Of a DNA stretch of 47,489 bases, positions 26,496-37,474 are shown piece by piece. Origin of the DNA: an uncultured Deferribacteraceae bacterium (GTDB lineage Bacteria > Chrysiogenota > Deferribacteres > Deferribacterales > Mucispirillaceae); NCBI GenBank assembly GCA_947041165.1, contig CAMRCY010000016.1, positions 1 to 47,489 of the forward strand. Reading direction: 5' to 3'. Each line of letters starts with the position of its first letter. Position 1 is the first letter of the stretch. The notes below the pieces were generated by a model, which saw only the letters and a list, made by a program, of their open reading frames with translations, had not been told where the DNA came from and did no database searches. The position numbers and the translations under genes were made by a program.

Positions 26496-27446
26496 GTGCT
26501 ATTAAAACATTTATTAAAATTTTTATCTCTGTTACTGTTTTTAACAGTGGTTGCTCCTGCTTACGCTGAAAGACATCCATCACCATTATATTATCCGTAT
26601 CAAGATAATCAGATAGATTATAGATATATTAATTCAGATAACTATGATGCTGCAAAATTTGATATATCTGGATCTAACCAATTAGGTAACTCAAACTTTT
26701 CTTATCAACTATCTAACTTGACTTCGATAACTAATAGTGATTCAAGCTTAACAAGTGTTGGAGTTGGTTATTCGCACACAGTTGGCAATCATTGGTTCGG
26801 TGCAAGTATCGCCTCATCATCTAATCAACCGTTTACACTTTTAAATCTAATTGATTTTGAAGGGTTTTACGCTTATAAATTAATTGAAACTAAAAAACCT
26901 GAAACAACATTTGATGATGGTTCTAGTAGAACTGGATATCATAGATTATATTTAGGAATATTTTACTCAACATATTCACCGTTTGGCGAAAAATTTCCTC
27001 TTCCAATGATAAGATATGAATATAATGATCCTCGTGTTACATTTATTGCAGGCTATCCTCTAAACTATCTTAAATTAAAATTCTCAAGATACCAAGGTAT
27101 AGAAATTAATTATCAACCTGTGTTAGATCTTACAATAGGATATCTTCTAACTCCTAACGATAGCAATACTTTTGCATTTGAGTTTCAGATAGAACATGAA
27201 AGATATCTATTAACCAATATAGTAAACGATCTCTACTTTAGTAGAAGTAAATATTATAGCGAACTATACTGGGTTAGACTTAAATATTCTGTAAGTATTA
27301 AAAACTTTATACAAGTTTCACCTTATTTTCAACTGCTTCTATCTGGAAAACATTATGTTGGAAAAACATTTTATGATACAGACGGTAATACAAGCTATAC
27401 AGGATTTGGTTACTCATTTGGAACAACAATAACAGTTATGTTTTAA
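26496..27446 (+). CDS. Probable outer-membrane beta-barrel protein
   Basis: This 316-residue protein has a signal peptide (MLLKHLLKFLSLLLFLTV...APAYA, cut before ERHPS) and a Ser/Tyr/Asn-rich beta-prone body. It ends in TTITVMF, a C-terminal aromatic like the Bam recognition signal of outer-membrane proteins. The function is unknown. The start is GTG with CGGAG 7 nt upstream, 12 bp after the preceding gene. It is the last gene before dnaA. Confidence 0.7.
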   Translation: MLLKHLLKFLSLLLFLTVVAPAYAERHPSPLYYPYQDNQIDYRYINSDNYDAAKFDISGSNQLGNSNFSYQLSNLTSITNSDSSLTSVGVGYSHTVGNHWFGASIASSSNQPFTLLNLIDFEGFYAYKLIETKKPETTFDDGSSRTGYHRLYLGIFYSTYSPFGEKFPLPMIRYEYNDPRVTFIAGYPLNYLKLKFSRYQGIEINYQPVLDLTIGYLLTPNDSNTFAFEFQIEHERYLLTNIVNDLYFSRSKYYSELYWVRLKYSVSIKNFIQVSPYFQLLLSGKHYVGKTFYDTDGNTSYTGFGYSFGTTITVMF

Positions 27447-27482
27447 TCTATGTTTCATGTTTTTGGTTATGTTTGATTAACT

Positions 27483-27507
27483 TATATTATCAAATGTTGA
27501 TAATATA
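27483..27507. promoter_or_regulatory. Perfect dyad upstream of dnaA
   Basis: TATATTATCAA, then ATG, then TTGATAATATA: an 11-bp perfect inverted repeat with a 3-bp centre, 37 bp before the dnaA ATG. It could be an operator of dnaA or a terminator for the outer-membrane gene. A T-rich but interrupted tract follows. Confidence 0.6.
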
Positions 27508-27543
27508 GTTATATTTGTTTTGGTTACTTAAATAGGGAGCGAT

Positions 27544-28890
27544 ATGAAAGATAATAGTACTTGGTTAAATATTCTTGAAATTCTTAAGAACGAACTTACT
27601 GAAGCAGAAATTAATCAATGGCTTTCACCGCTTAACATTAAAACATTGAACGGTAATCCGATTATATTAACTGCTCCTAATAAATTTTTTAAAACATGGG
27701 TTGAAGATAATTATCTCACCTTAATTAAAAAAACATTTAAAGAAAATTTAGGATTAAAATCTGATATCGACATAATTATATCTATCGAAAATAAAGATGA
27801 TCAAACAATTCGCACAGTATCAGTTGAAAGAAATGTTACAACAACTGATACAACTTTTGATCTACCACTAAATAAAAGATTTACATTTGATAACTTCGTT
27901 GTAGGCACATCTAACCGTTATGCACATGCTGCTTGTTCATCACTCATAAGTGGTAAAACAACAGCGAACCCATTATATATATACGGCGATGTTGGACTTG
28001 GTAAAACTCACCTCATGCACGCAGTTGGTAATGAGTTTAAAGAACGCTTTCCTAAATATAGAATACTTTATACAACTGGTGAATCTTTCGTTAATGATTT
28101 TGTTACATCTATGCGTCTTAGCAAACTTGATAGTTTTAAACAACGATACTTAAACATTGATCTTTTTCTATGTGATGATGTACAATTTATCGCTGGTAAA
28201 AGCAGAACGATGGAAGAATTCTTTTTTACATTTAGTCAACTTTATGCAACTCAGAAACAGATCGTTCTTACATCTAACACATCTCCTAACAACATTAAAG
28301 AACTTGATCCTAGATTATCATCAAGATTTACATCAGGACTTATGGTCGATGTATCAACACCATCTGTTGAAGAGAAAGAAGCTATCATAAAAAAATATAT
28401 CGAGATCGAAGATCTAACAACTCAACGGTTCTCTGATGACATAATAAGATATCTTGCAAACAATCTTAAAAGTGATAGTACTCGTGAAATCTTAGGTGCA
28501 ACTCTTAGAATATTTACATTAGCATCCATAGATAATGAAGATATAACTATTCAATTTGCAGAGAAACATCTTAAAGATTTCTTAATGAAAAGAGATAAAA
28601 CATTATCGCCCGATAGCATACTTGAACTTACTGCAAAATATTATCAATTAAAAGTTAGTGATTTAAAATCTAAAAATAGATCTAAAACGATCGCTCTTGC
28701 AAGAAGTATTGCTATGTATCTTATACGTGAAAAAATGTCGTTATCGTACACAGAGATCTCTTCTATCTTTAGTAGAGATCACTCAACAGCACTTCACGCA
28801 GTAAATAAAATTACCGATGAATTATTAACAAATCATGAACTAGAAGGCACAATAAATGTCCTTCTAGATAAGATGAAACTTATCCATTAA
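27544..28890 (+). CDS. dnaA: Chromosomal replication initiator DnaA
   Basis: DnaA (448 residues, normal length) binds DnaA boxes at oriC and melts the origin. Domain I is at about residues 1-75, followed by a short linker. The AAA+ core has Walker A GDVGLGKTH, Walker B LFLCDDVQFI, and sensor/arginine-finger regions. Domain IV ends with the DnaA-box-binding signature SRDHSTALHAVNKI. A GGGAG site precedes the ATG at 4-5 nt. Its 3' neighbour is dnaN, the standard origin gene order. Confidence 0.98.
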   Translation: MKDNSTWLNILEILKNELTEAEINQWLSPLNIKTLNGNPIILTAPNKFFKTWVEDNYLTLIKKTFKENLGLKSDIDIIISIENKDDQTIRTVSVERNVTTTDTTFDLPLNKRFTFDNFVVGTSNRYAHAACSSLISGKTTANPLYIYGDVGLGKTHLMHAVGNEFKERFPKYRILYTTGESFVNDFVTSMRLSKLDSFKQRYLNIDLFLCDDVQFIAGKSRTMEEFFFTFSQLYATQKQIVLTSNTSPNNIKELDPRLSSRFTSGLMVDVSTPSVEEKEAIIKKYIEIEDLTTQRFSDDIIRYLANNLKSDSTREILGATLRIFTLASIDNEDITIQFAEKHLKDFLMKRDKTLSPDSILELTAKYYQLKVSDLKSKNRSKTIALARSIAMYLIREKMSLSYTEISSIFSRDHSTALHAVNKITDELLTNHELEGTINVLLDKMKLIH

Positions 28891-28891
28891 G

Positions 28892-29146
28892 TTTTCCACA
28901 ATAAAAGTTGTTATTTACGATATGTTTAGATAAGTTTTACCAGTTATCAGTATCTTTGTTTATCTGTTATGCACATTTGTATGATTAGATAATACGAAAA
29001 ATAGATTAAATAATATTTATATAAATGTTTTGATCACTTTAGACGATGATAGATTATGTGATGACAGAAGTTGTTACTATGTTTGAGTATTTTTTGAATG
29101 TTGTTATGAGTTCTAAAAGTTATTATAATATAAGAAGTAAATTTAC
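28892..29146. other. Candidate oriC in the dnaA-dnaN gap
   Basis: The 321-bp gap holds two DnaA-box matches to TTWTNCACA: TTTTCCACA (28892-28900) and TTATGCACA (28967-28975). These are followed by very AT-rich sequence (28981-29140) suitable for unwinding. The plus-strand intergenic bases become T- and G-rich from about 27.4 kb rightward, whereas left-hand gaps such as 6.3-7.0 kb are C-rich by eye, which fits a skew switch here. Confidence 0.65.
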
Positions 29147-29175
29147 TTGTACAAAGTTATAAGTTGTCCTATAAT
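29147..29175 (+). promoter_or_regulatory. Sigma-70-type promoter for dnaN
   Basis: TTGTAC (29147-29152), 17 bp, then TATAAT (29170-29175), 51 bp before the dnaN ATG. The -10 is consensus. Confidence 0.65.
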
Positions 29176-29226
29176 AACAACAAAGTATAAATATAAATAG
29201 AAATTTATAGCATGAGGATAGTTTTA

Positions 29227-30333
29227 ATGAAATTTTCAGTCATAAAAGAAAAGATACTTACTCATCTGCAATATGCAAATGGATTTACAAGTAGTAAGTT
29301 TATTAACCCGTTACTTCAAAATGTTTACCTCTCTGTTGAAGAGAATGTATTAACAATGCGTACGACTAATTATCAGATAGGATTTTCTGCAACTATCGAT
29401 GTTGATATGGTTGAGTCTGGTTCTTTAACAGTTAGTTGTAAGAAACTTTTAGATATTATAAAAGAGCTTCCTGAAACTGCTATTGTAGAATTTAACTTTA
29501 ATGATAACCGATTAAATATTAAATCTGGTAAATCATTATTTAGACTTGCAACAACAGATATTGAAACATTTCCTACGATGGCTCCTATAACTGGAGAGTA
29601 TTATCTTAAACTATCATCTAAAGATTTAATCAGTTTATTTAAAAGAGTTTCATTCTGTGTTTCTAATGAACATCAGAAAGTTGAATATACTGGAGCCCAT
29701 TTTAATGTTTACGGAAATTGTTTAGAGGTTTATGCAACAGGACTTCAAAGAGTTGCTATTGCTAACACAATTTTTGATATGAATTTCTCAGATGAGTTCA
29801 TTGTAAACATTCCTAAAAAAACTGTTACAGAGTTAATGAAAATAATTGAGAACAGAGATATTGTTGAAATATCTACTGATAAGAAACAGATGTCATTTAA
29901 ATCTGGTAACATAACTGTATACACTAAATTAATAGAAAAATTTGTTAAAGGCGTTTCAAAACTATTTCTAAATGATTATCCTATTCAAGCAAGACTTGAG
30001 AAAAAGACTTTTATGGAAACAGCTAAACGTATTGCAACTATAACTGATGAAGATTCTCCTGGGATTTCTTTATCCTTTGAAACAGGAAGATTAACATTAT
30101 CAAGTTTAGAAACTGAGCATGGACTTGGTAAAGAAACTATTGAAGGTATCGAATATAAAGGCGATCCATTTAATATAATATTTCATGCAAGACTTCTTCA
30201 AGAGATATTAAACAATATTGAATCTGACCACTTTCTTCTTGAAATGAGTAGTCATCGTTCACCTGCATTAATTACTCCTGAATCAGATAGATATAGATAT
30301 TTAATTGTTCCGATCTCAATTGACAAAATATAA
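29227..30333 (+). CDS. dnaN: DNA polymerase III beta subunit (sliding clamp)
   Basis: DnaN (368 residues) forms the ring that tethers the polymerase to DNA. The three-domain clamp fold is suggested by KFSVIKEKILTHLQYANGF at the N-terminus, the FKRVSFCVSNEHQKVEYTG middle, and the C-terminal LLQEILNNIESDHFLLEMS. The start is ATG 29227; an in-frame ATG at 29212 is part of the GAGGA ribosome-binding sequence. The TAA stop shares one base with the recF ATG, so the two are coupled. Confidence 0.96.
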   Translation: MKFSVIKEKILTHLQYANGFTSSKFINPLLQNVYLSVEENVLTMRTTNYQIGFSATIDVDMVESGSLTVSCKKLLDIIKELPETAIVEFNFNDNRLNIKSGKSLFRLATTDIETFPTMAPITGEYYLKLSSKDLISLFKRVSFCVSNEHQKVEYTGAHFNVYGNCLEVYATGLQRVAIANTIFDMNFSDEFIVNIPKKTVTELMKIIENRDIVEISTDKKQMSFKSGNITVYTKLIEKFVKGVSKLFLNDYPIQARLEKKTFMETAKRIATITDEDSPGISLSFETGRLTLSSLETEHGLGKETIEGIEYKGDPFNIIFHARLLQEILNNIESDHFLLEMSSHRSPALITPESDRYRYLIVPISIDKI

Positions 30334-31355
30334 TGCTTCTTTCTCAGTTAAAGCTATTAAATGTTCGTAATCATTTAAAATTAGATTTAACATTTAGCAA
30401 AGAAACTTTATTTATTGGTGCTAATGGGATCGGTAAAAGTTCTATATTAGAATCGATCTATCTTCTTCTATCTATGCGTGGATTTAAGCGTCAACCGCTA
30501 TCTTCACTTATATCATTTGATGAGAAGTTTTTAAGAGTTGAAGGTATTATGTTTCAACAATCTGATATCAGTGAACAAGAGATAGTTTTAAAATATCATA
30601 ATAAAAAAACATTAACTATTGATGGAGAGAGTGTTGCTAACTATAACGAGTATTTATACTCTCATTTAGTTAAAGCTTATACTCCTGATCATCTTGGGAT
30701 ATTATCAGTATCTCAAACTGATAGACGCTCCTTTATTGATCGATCAATCTTCTACATAGATATAAATTATATCAATGAACTTAGGTCTTATAATAGATAT
30801 GTTGATCAAAAGAATGAAGAGATATCTAAAGATAGTTGTGATCAGCTATACATAAATATTTTAAATGAAAAGATTTTTCATCTATCAAACATAATATATA
30901 AAAAAAGATTAGCTACAGTTGATAAAATTAACATGGGTTTATCAGCTTACTGTGGCGAAGATTTTAAAGAGTTTTCTAATTATTATCTTCATTATGAAAG
31001 TAATAGTTTAGATGATAGCTTATTTGGTAAAGAGATTTATATTAAAAGATCTCTCTATGGATCTCAACGAGATAAGTTTTATATGTATAAAGATAATAAA
31101 GCGATTGAAAGATATTCATCCTTTGGACAAAAAAAGATATTTTCATTGTTAGTTATGTTAACTTTAATCAATATGATTGAAGGTGTGCGTGGTGAAGAGG
31201 TTATCTGTTTGTTAGATGATTTTGAGTCTGGACTTGATAAAAATAATTCTGAGAAATTAAGAAATATATTATCATGTGGACGACAAACCATATATTCAGG
31301 TTTAGACAATGAAAGAAAAGGTTATGAAACTGTTGTAGATATATCAGATTTATAA
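30333..31355 (+). CDS. recF: DNA replication and repair protein RecF
   Basis: RecF (340 residues) loads RecA at gaps through RecFOR. Walker A is GANGIGKSSILE (about residues 31-42), the ABC-type signature lies near SFGQKK (about 266-271), and Walker B is VICLLDDFESGLD (about 290-302). It overlaps dnaN by one base (TAATG) and is followed by gyrB. Its presence helps to exclude lineages that lack recF here. Confidence 0.94.
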   Translation: MLLSQLKLLNVRNHLKLDLTFSKETLFIGANGIGKSSILESIYLLLSMRGFKRQPLSSLISFDEKFLRVEGIMFQQSDISEQEIVLKYHNKKTLTIDGESVANYNEYLYSHLVKAYTPDHLGILSVSQTDRRSFIDRSIFYIDINYINELRSYNRYVDQKNEEISKDSCDQLYINILNEKIFHLSNIIYKKRLATVDKINMGLSAYCGEDFKEFSNYYLHYESNSLDDSLFGKEIYIKRSLYGSQRDKFYMYKDNKAIERYSSFGQKKIFSLLVMLTLINMIEGVRGEEVICLLDDFESGLDKNNSEKLRNILSCGRQTIYSGLDNERKGYETVVDISDL

Positions 31356-31427
31356 TGATAGTAAAGGGTTTTTTTCTAATATTTTGTGTTTTAATAAAAA
31401 AGAGATGATAAATTTTATAAAATCTAT

Positions 31428-31433
31428 TATAAT
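31428..31433 (+). promoter_or_regulatory. Candidate -10 element for gyrB
   Basis: A consensus TATAAT lies 67 bp before the gyrB start. The -35 is poor (TGATAA at 31406-31411, 16 bp away). This makes gyrB possibly independently transcribed from recF. Confidence 0.35.
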
Positions 31434-31473
31434 GCCAAGATATGTAATAAAATATATTTAGATAAGTATTTAG

Positions 31474-33885
<2,412 letters not shown>

Positions 33886-33933
33886 TTTTTTCATCATCAT
33901 GCTATCGTTACTTTTCAATTAGGAGATATAAAT

Positions 33934-33942
33934 TGTGGATAA
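33934..33942 (-). promoter_or_regulatory. DnaA-box match at the gyrA start codon
   Basis: TGTGGATAA (complement of TTATCCACA) covers the GTG start of gyrA exactly. A perfect box lies just inside the gene nearest the origin hub. It could be chance, because a GTG start followed by Asp-Asn makes it likely. Confidence 0.3.
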
Positions 33943-36379
33943 TAAACATATACTAGAAATAAGTATTGAAGAAACATTAAAAAATAGTTATCTAGATTAC
34001 GCTATGAGTGTTATAGCAGGGCGAGCCTTGCCTGATGTTCGTGACGGGCTTAAACCTGTTCACCGTCGTGTTCTATATATTATGAATGAAATGGGTCTTC
34101 AATTTAATAAACCGAATAAAAAATCAGCTAGAGTTGTCGGGGATGTGATGGGTAAACTTCACCCTCATGGTGACACAGCTATCTATGACGCACTTGTACG
34201 TTTAGCACAAGATTTCTCTATGCGTTACCCTCTTGCTATCGGACAAGGTAACTTTGGGTCGATCGATGGAGATTCTCCTGCTGCAATGCGTTATACTGAA
34301 ACTCGTATGGCAAAGATCACTAGTGATCTTATGGCAGATATTGATTCTGATACAGTTGATTTTATTCCAAGTTACGATGGATCTATGGAAGAGCCAGTTG
34401 TTTTTCCAACTAGAATACCTAACCTACTTATAAACGGTATATCTGGTATCGCTGTTGGTATGGCAACAAACATTCCTCCACATAACCTAACTGAAGTTAT
34501 GGATGCTCTTTTATTTCTTGTTGATAATCCTGAAGGAACAATTGACGATATATGTGAAATAATCAAAGGGCCTGATTTTCCTACTTCTGCTATCGTTATG
34601 GGTAGAGGAGAGGTTATTCAAGCGTTTAAAACTGGTAGAGGATCTGTAAAAGTTAGAGCTAGAACTGAAATTATCGAACTTAAAAAAGGTGGTAAAGAGC
34701 AGATAATCATAACTGAAATTCCTTACCAAGTTAATAAAGCTTCGTTAGTTGAAAAGATAGCTGAACTTGTTAATGCTAAGAAAATGGTTGGTATTACTGA
34801 TATTCGTGATACATCAAATAGAAAAGGTATTAAAATATTAATAGATGTTCGTAGAGGAGAGTCTGCTGAGGTTATCCTTAATAGACTATACAAATTCACT
34901 GCCTTAGAATCTACATTTAGTTATAATATGGTAGCGTTAGTTAACGGTAAGCCTCAAGTATTAGGTTTAATGCCGATATTACAGGCGTTTTTAGCCCATA
35001 GAGTAGATGTTGTTACTCGTAGAACAAAATACTTGTTAAGAAAAACTCTTGAGCGTATGCACCTTGTTGAAGGTTTAAAAATAGCTGTAGAAAATATCGA
35101 TGCTATTGTAGAATTAATTAAATCATCTCCTGATACTGCAACTGCTAAGAAAAATTTAATATCTAAATATGAGTTATCTGATATTCAAGCTCAAGCAGTA
35201 CTTGATATGAGACTTGCTAAAATCACTGGACTTGAAATTGATAAACTTATGGAAGAGTATGCAAGATTATTAAAGGATATAGATTATTATAACTCACTAC
35301 TTGATTCTAAAAAGAAACTTATGAATATGATTCGTAATGAGCTTGAAGAAGTTAAAACAGTTTATGGTGATGTTCGTAAAACAGAGATATCAAATGAAAT
35401 AACTGGTTTCAATATGGAAGATCTTATTCCTAATGATGAAACTATCGTTACTATTACTCATAACGGATATATTAAACGTACATTGCTATCGAACTTCACT
35501 GCACAAAAACGTGGTGGTAAAGGTAAAACTGGGGCATCATCTAAAGGTGAGGATTTTGTTGAACAGTTAATTCCTACTACTAACCACTGCTTACAGATGT
35601 TCTTTACTAATAGAGGAAAAGTGCATTTCTTAAAAGTTTATCAAGTGCCTGAACAAAATAGAGATAGTAAAGGTAGACATATATCTAACCTATTAACATT
35701 GGATCTTGATGAGAAGATTGCTTCTATCTTGACTGTTTCAGATGATGATAATACTAAATGTATATTCTTTGGAACAAAACAAGGTGTTGTTAAACGTGTG
35801 TTAGTTTCTGACTTTAAATCTAGTAGATCAGGAATGATAGCTCTTAAATTAAGAGAAGATGATGAAATTGTATCAACACTATTAACTTCTCAAGATGATG
35901 ATATATTTATTACAACTAGCCAGGGTAAAGCAATTAGATTTAATATATCTGAAGTTAGAACAATGGGTAGAACTGCAACTGGTGTTCGTGGGATTTCTCT
36001 GAACGCTGATGATTTTGTTGTATCGTTAGAAGTTATTAAAACTGAATCACAAATCTTTGCTGTGACTACTGCTGGACGTGGAAAATCTACTCCTGTTGAT
36101 GAATACAGAGTTCAATCTCGTGGTGGTAAAGGTGTTATCTTAATGAAACTTGATAAAGGCAGTACTGTTGTTGGTGCTAAACAAGTTACTATGGATCACG
36201 ATATTATGCTTATTACGAAAAGTGGTAAAATAATAAGAACATCAGTATCTAAAATTAGATTAACATTGAGTAGAGGTGCTAAAGGTGTTTCTATAATGAA
36301 TACATCTGGCGATGAGATTATTTCATTAGCTGTTGTATCATCTGATATAAATGATGATGAAGAGTTTTTAGAAAGTTAA
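33935..36379 (+). CDS. gyrA: DNA gyrase subunit A
   Basis: GyrA (814 residues) breaks and rejoins DNA. Motifs include [35 protein letters not shown] (quinolone pocket, with Thr where E. coli has Ser83 and Asp at 87), and MRYTETRM, containing the catalytic Tyr. The C-terminal beta-pinwheel carries a GyrA-box KRGGKGK, which supports gyrase rather than Topo IV. The start is GTG with AGGAG 9 nt upstream. The Thr is normal in many species and is not evidence of resistance. Confidence 0.97.
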   Translation: MDNKHILEISIEETLKNSYLDYAMSVIAGRALPDVRDGLKPVHRRVLYIMNEMGLQFNKPNKKSARVVGDVMGKLHPHGDTAIYDALVRLAQDFSMRYPLAIGQGNFGSIDGDSPAAMRYTETRMAKITSDLMADIDSDTVDFIPSYDGSMEEPVVFPTRIPNLLINGISGIAVGMATNIPPHNLTEVMDALLFLVDNPEGTIDDICEIIKGPDFPTSAIVMGRGEVIQAFKTGRGSVKVRARTEIIELKKGGKEQIIITEIPYQVNKASLVEKIAELVNAKKMVGITDIRDTSNRKGIKILIDVRRGESAEVILNRLYKFTALESTFSYNMVALVNGKPQVLGLMPILQAFLAHRVDVVTRRTKYLLRKTLERMHLVEGLKIAVENIDAIVELIKSSPDTATAKKNLISKYELSDIQAQAVLDMRLAKITGLEIDKLMEEYARLLKDIDYYNSLLDSKKKLMNMIRNELEEVKTVYGDVRKTEISNEITGFNMEDLIPNDETIVTITHNGYIKRTLLSNFTAQKRGGKGKTGASSKGEDFVEQLIPTTNHCLQMFFTNRGKVHFLKVYQVPEQNRDSKGRHISNLLTLDLDEKIASILTVSDDDNTKCIFFGTKQGVVKRVLVSDFKSSRSGMIALKLREDDEIVSTLLTSQDDDIFITTSQGKAIRFNISEVRTMGRTATGVRGISLNADDFVVSLEVIKTESQIFAVTTAGRGKSTPVDEYRVQSRGGKGVILMKLDKGSTVVGAKQVTMDHDIMLITKSGKIIRTSVSKIRLTLSRGAKGVSIMNTSGDEIISLAVVSSDINDDEEFLES

Positions 36380-36471
36380 TAACTAGGTTACCTTATGATA
36401 ACGTATAGTTTTTATATATGTTAAAATAATCGTAGCCTTATAGTAGATATCAATATTTTGCGGAGGAGTCT

Positions 36472-37326
36472 ATGTCTTTATTATTAGACGGGAAAGTAGT
36501 TTCAGCGAGTATTCGAGAGCAATTAAAACAATCAGTTGTTGGTTGTAAAGAGAAGTATGGTCGTGTTCCTGGTATCGCTGTTATTATTGCAGGAGATGAT
36601 CCAGCATCACATGTTTATGTGTCATCTAAAGAGAAAGCTGCATCTGATATTGGATTTCATTCTATAGTTGATAGAGTTTCTGATACTATCACTACTGATG
36701 AACTTTTAGCATTGATTGATAAATATAATAAAGACGAAAAGATCGATGGGATTTTAGTACAACTTCCTGTTCCTAAAGGTGTTGACGATAAAAAGATTTT
36801 ACGTGCAATTGATCCAACTAAAGATGTTGATGGTTTTCATCCATTCAATGTTGGGTTATTAAATATCGGTGAAGATACTTTAATAAGTTGTACGCCTGCT
36901 GGAATTATGGAAATTCTAAAACATTACAATATTGATACTGCTGGAAAAGATTGTGTTATTATCGGCAGAAGCAATATAGTTGGAAAACCGATGGCTGCGA
37001 TGATGATTAAAGCTAATGCTACAGTTACTGTTTGTCATTCTAAGACAAAAGATATTGAAAAGAAATGTAGTGAAGCAGATATATTAGTTGCTGCAATCGG
37101 AATGCCTAAATTTGTCAAAGCCTCTTTTATTAAAAAAGGAGCTGTTGTTATTGATGTTGGTATGAACAGAGATGAGAATAACAAACTTTGTGGTGATGTT
37201 GATTATGAAGATGTGAAAGATATTGTTTCAGCTATTACGCCAGTTCCTGGTGGAGTTGGGCCAATGACAATCACAATGCTTATGTCGAACACGCTTAAAT
37301 CATTCATGCTTAGAATGGATAGATAA
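36472..37326 (+). CDS. folD: Bifunctional methylene-THF dehydrogenase / methenyl-THF cyclohydrolase (FolD)
   Basis: FolD (284 residues) interconverts 5,10-methylene-, 5,10-methenyl- and 10-formyl-THF. It shows the dehydrogenase/cyclohydrolase signatures YVSSKEKAASDIGF (with the catalytic Lys), VQLPVPKGVDD, DVDGFHPFNVG, and the NADP-binding IIGRSNIVGKPMA. The C-terminal TPVPGGVGPMT is intact. It supplies 10-formyl-THF, the donor for formyltransferases, one of which may be encoded at 17.3 kb. GGAGGAG precedes the ATG. Confidence 0.97.
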   Translation: MSLLLDGKVVSASIREQLKQSVVGCKEKYGRVPGIAVIIAGDDPASHVYVSSKEKAASDIGFHSIVDRVSDTITTDELLALIDKYNKDEKIDGILVQLPVPKGVDDKKILRAIDPTKDVDGFHPFNVGLLNIGEDTLISCTPAGIMEILKHYNIDTAGKDCVIIGRSNIVGKPMAAMMIKANATVTVCHSKTKDIEKKCSEADILVAAIGMPKFVKASFIKKGAVVIDVGMNRDENNKLCGDVDYEDVKDIVSAITPVPGGVGPMTITMLMSNTLKSFMLRMDR

Positions 37327-37366
37327 GTTATTGTGATTCATATAGAATTTTATTATATTTAATTTT

Positions 37367-37401
37367 AAAGTTAACTAATTGTTTGATTGGTTAACTTTTT
37401 T
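37367..37401 (+). terminator. Rho-independent-type terminator after folD
   Basis: AAAGTTAAC (37367-37375) pairs perfectly with GTTAACTTT (37390-37398) and is followed directly by T residues to 37401. It lies 41 bp after the folD stop. The stem is AT-rich but the 9-bp perfect arms and T-tract are typical. Confidence 0.75.
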
Positions 37402-37474
37402 AGTAATTACAGATATTATGGTGATAACGGTTATTAAGTTTATGAGTAGAATATAAAGTGAGAATATATAGTAT

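Noticed and set aside
33935-36379. Thr at the GyrA Ser83 position as a fluoroquinolone-resistance mutation
   Set aside because: Thr is the wild-type residue in many bacteria, so nothing can be concluded from it alone.
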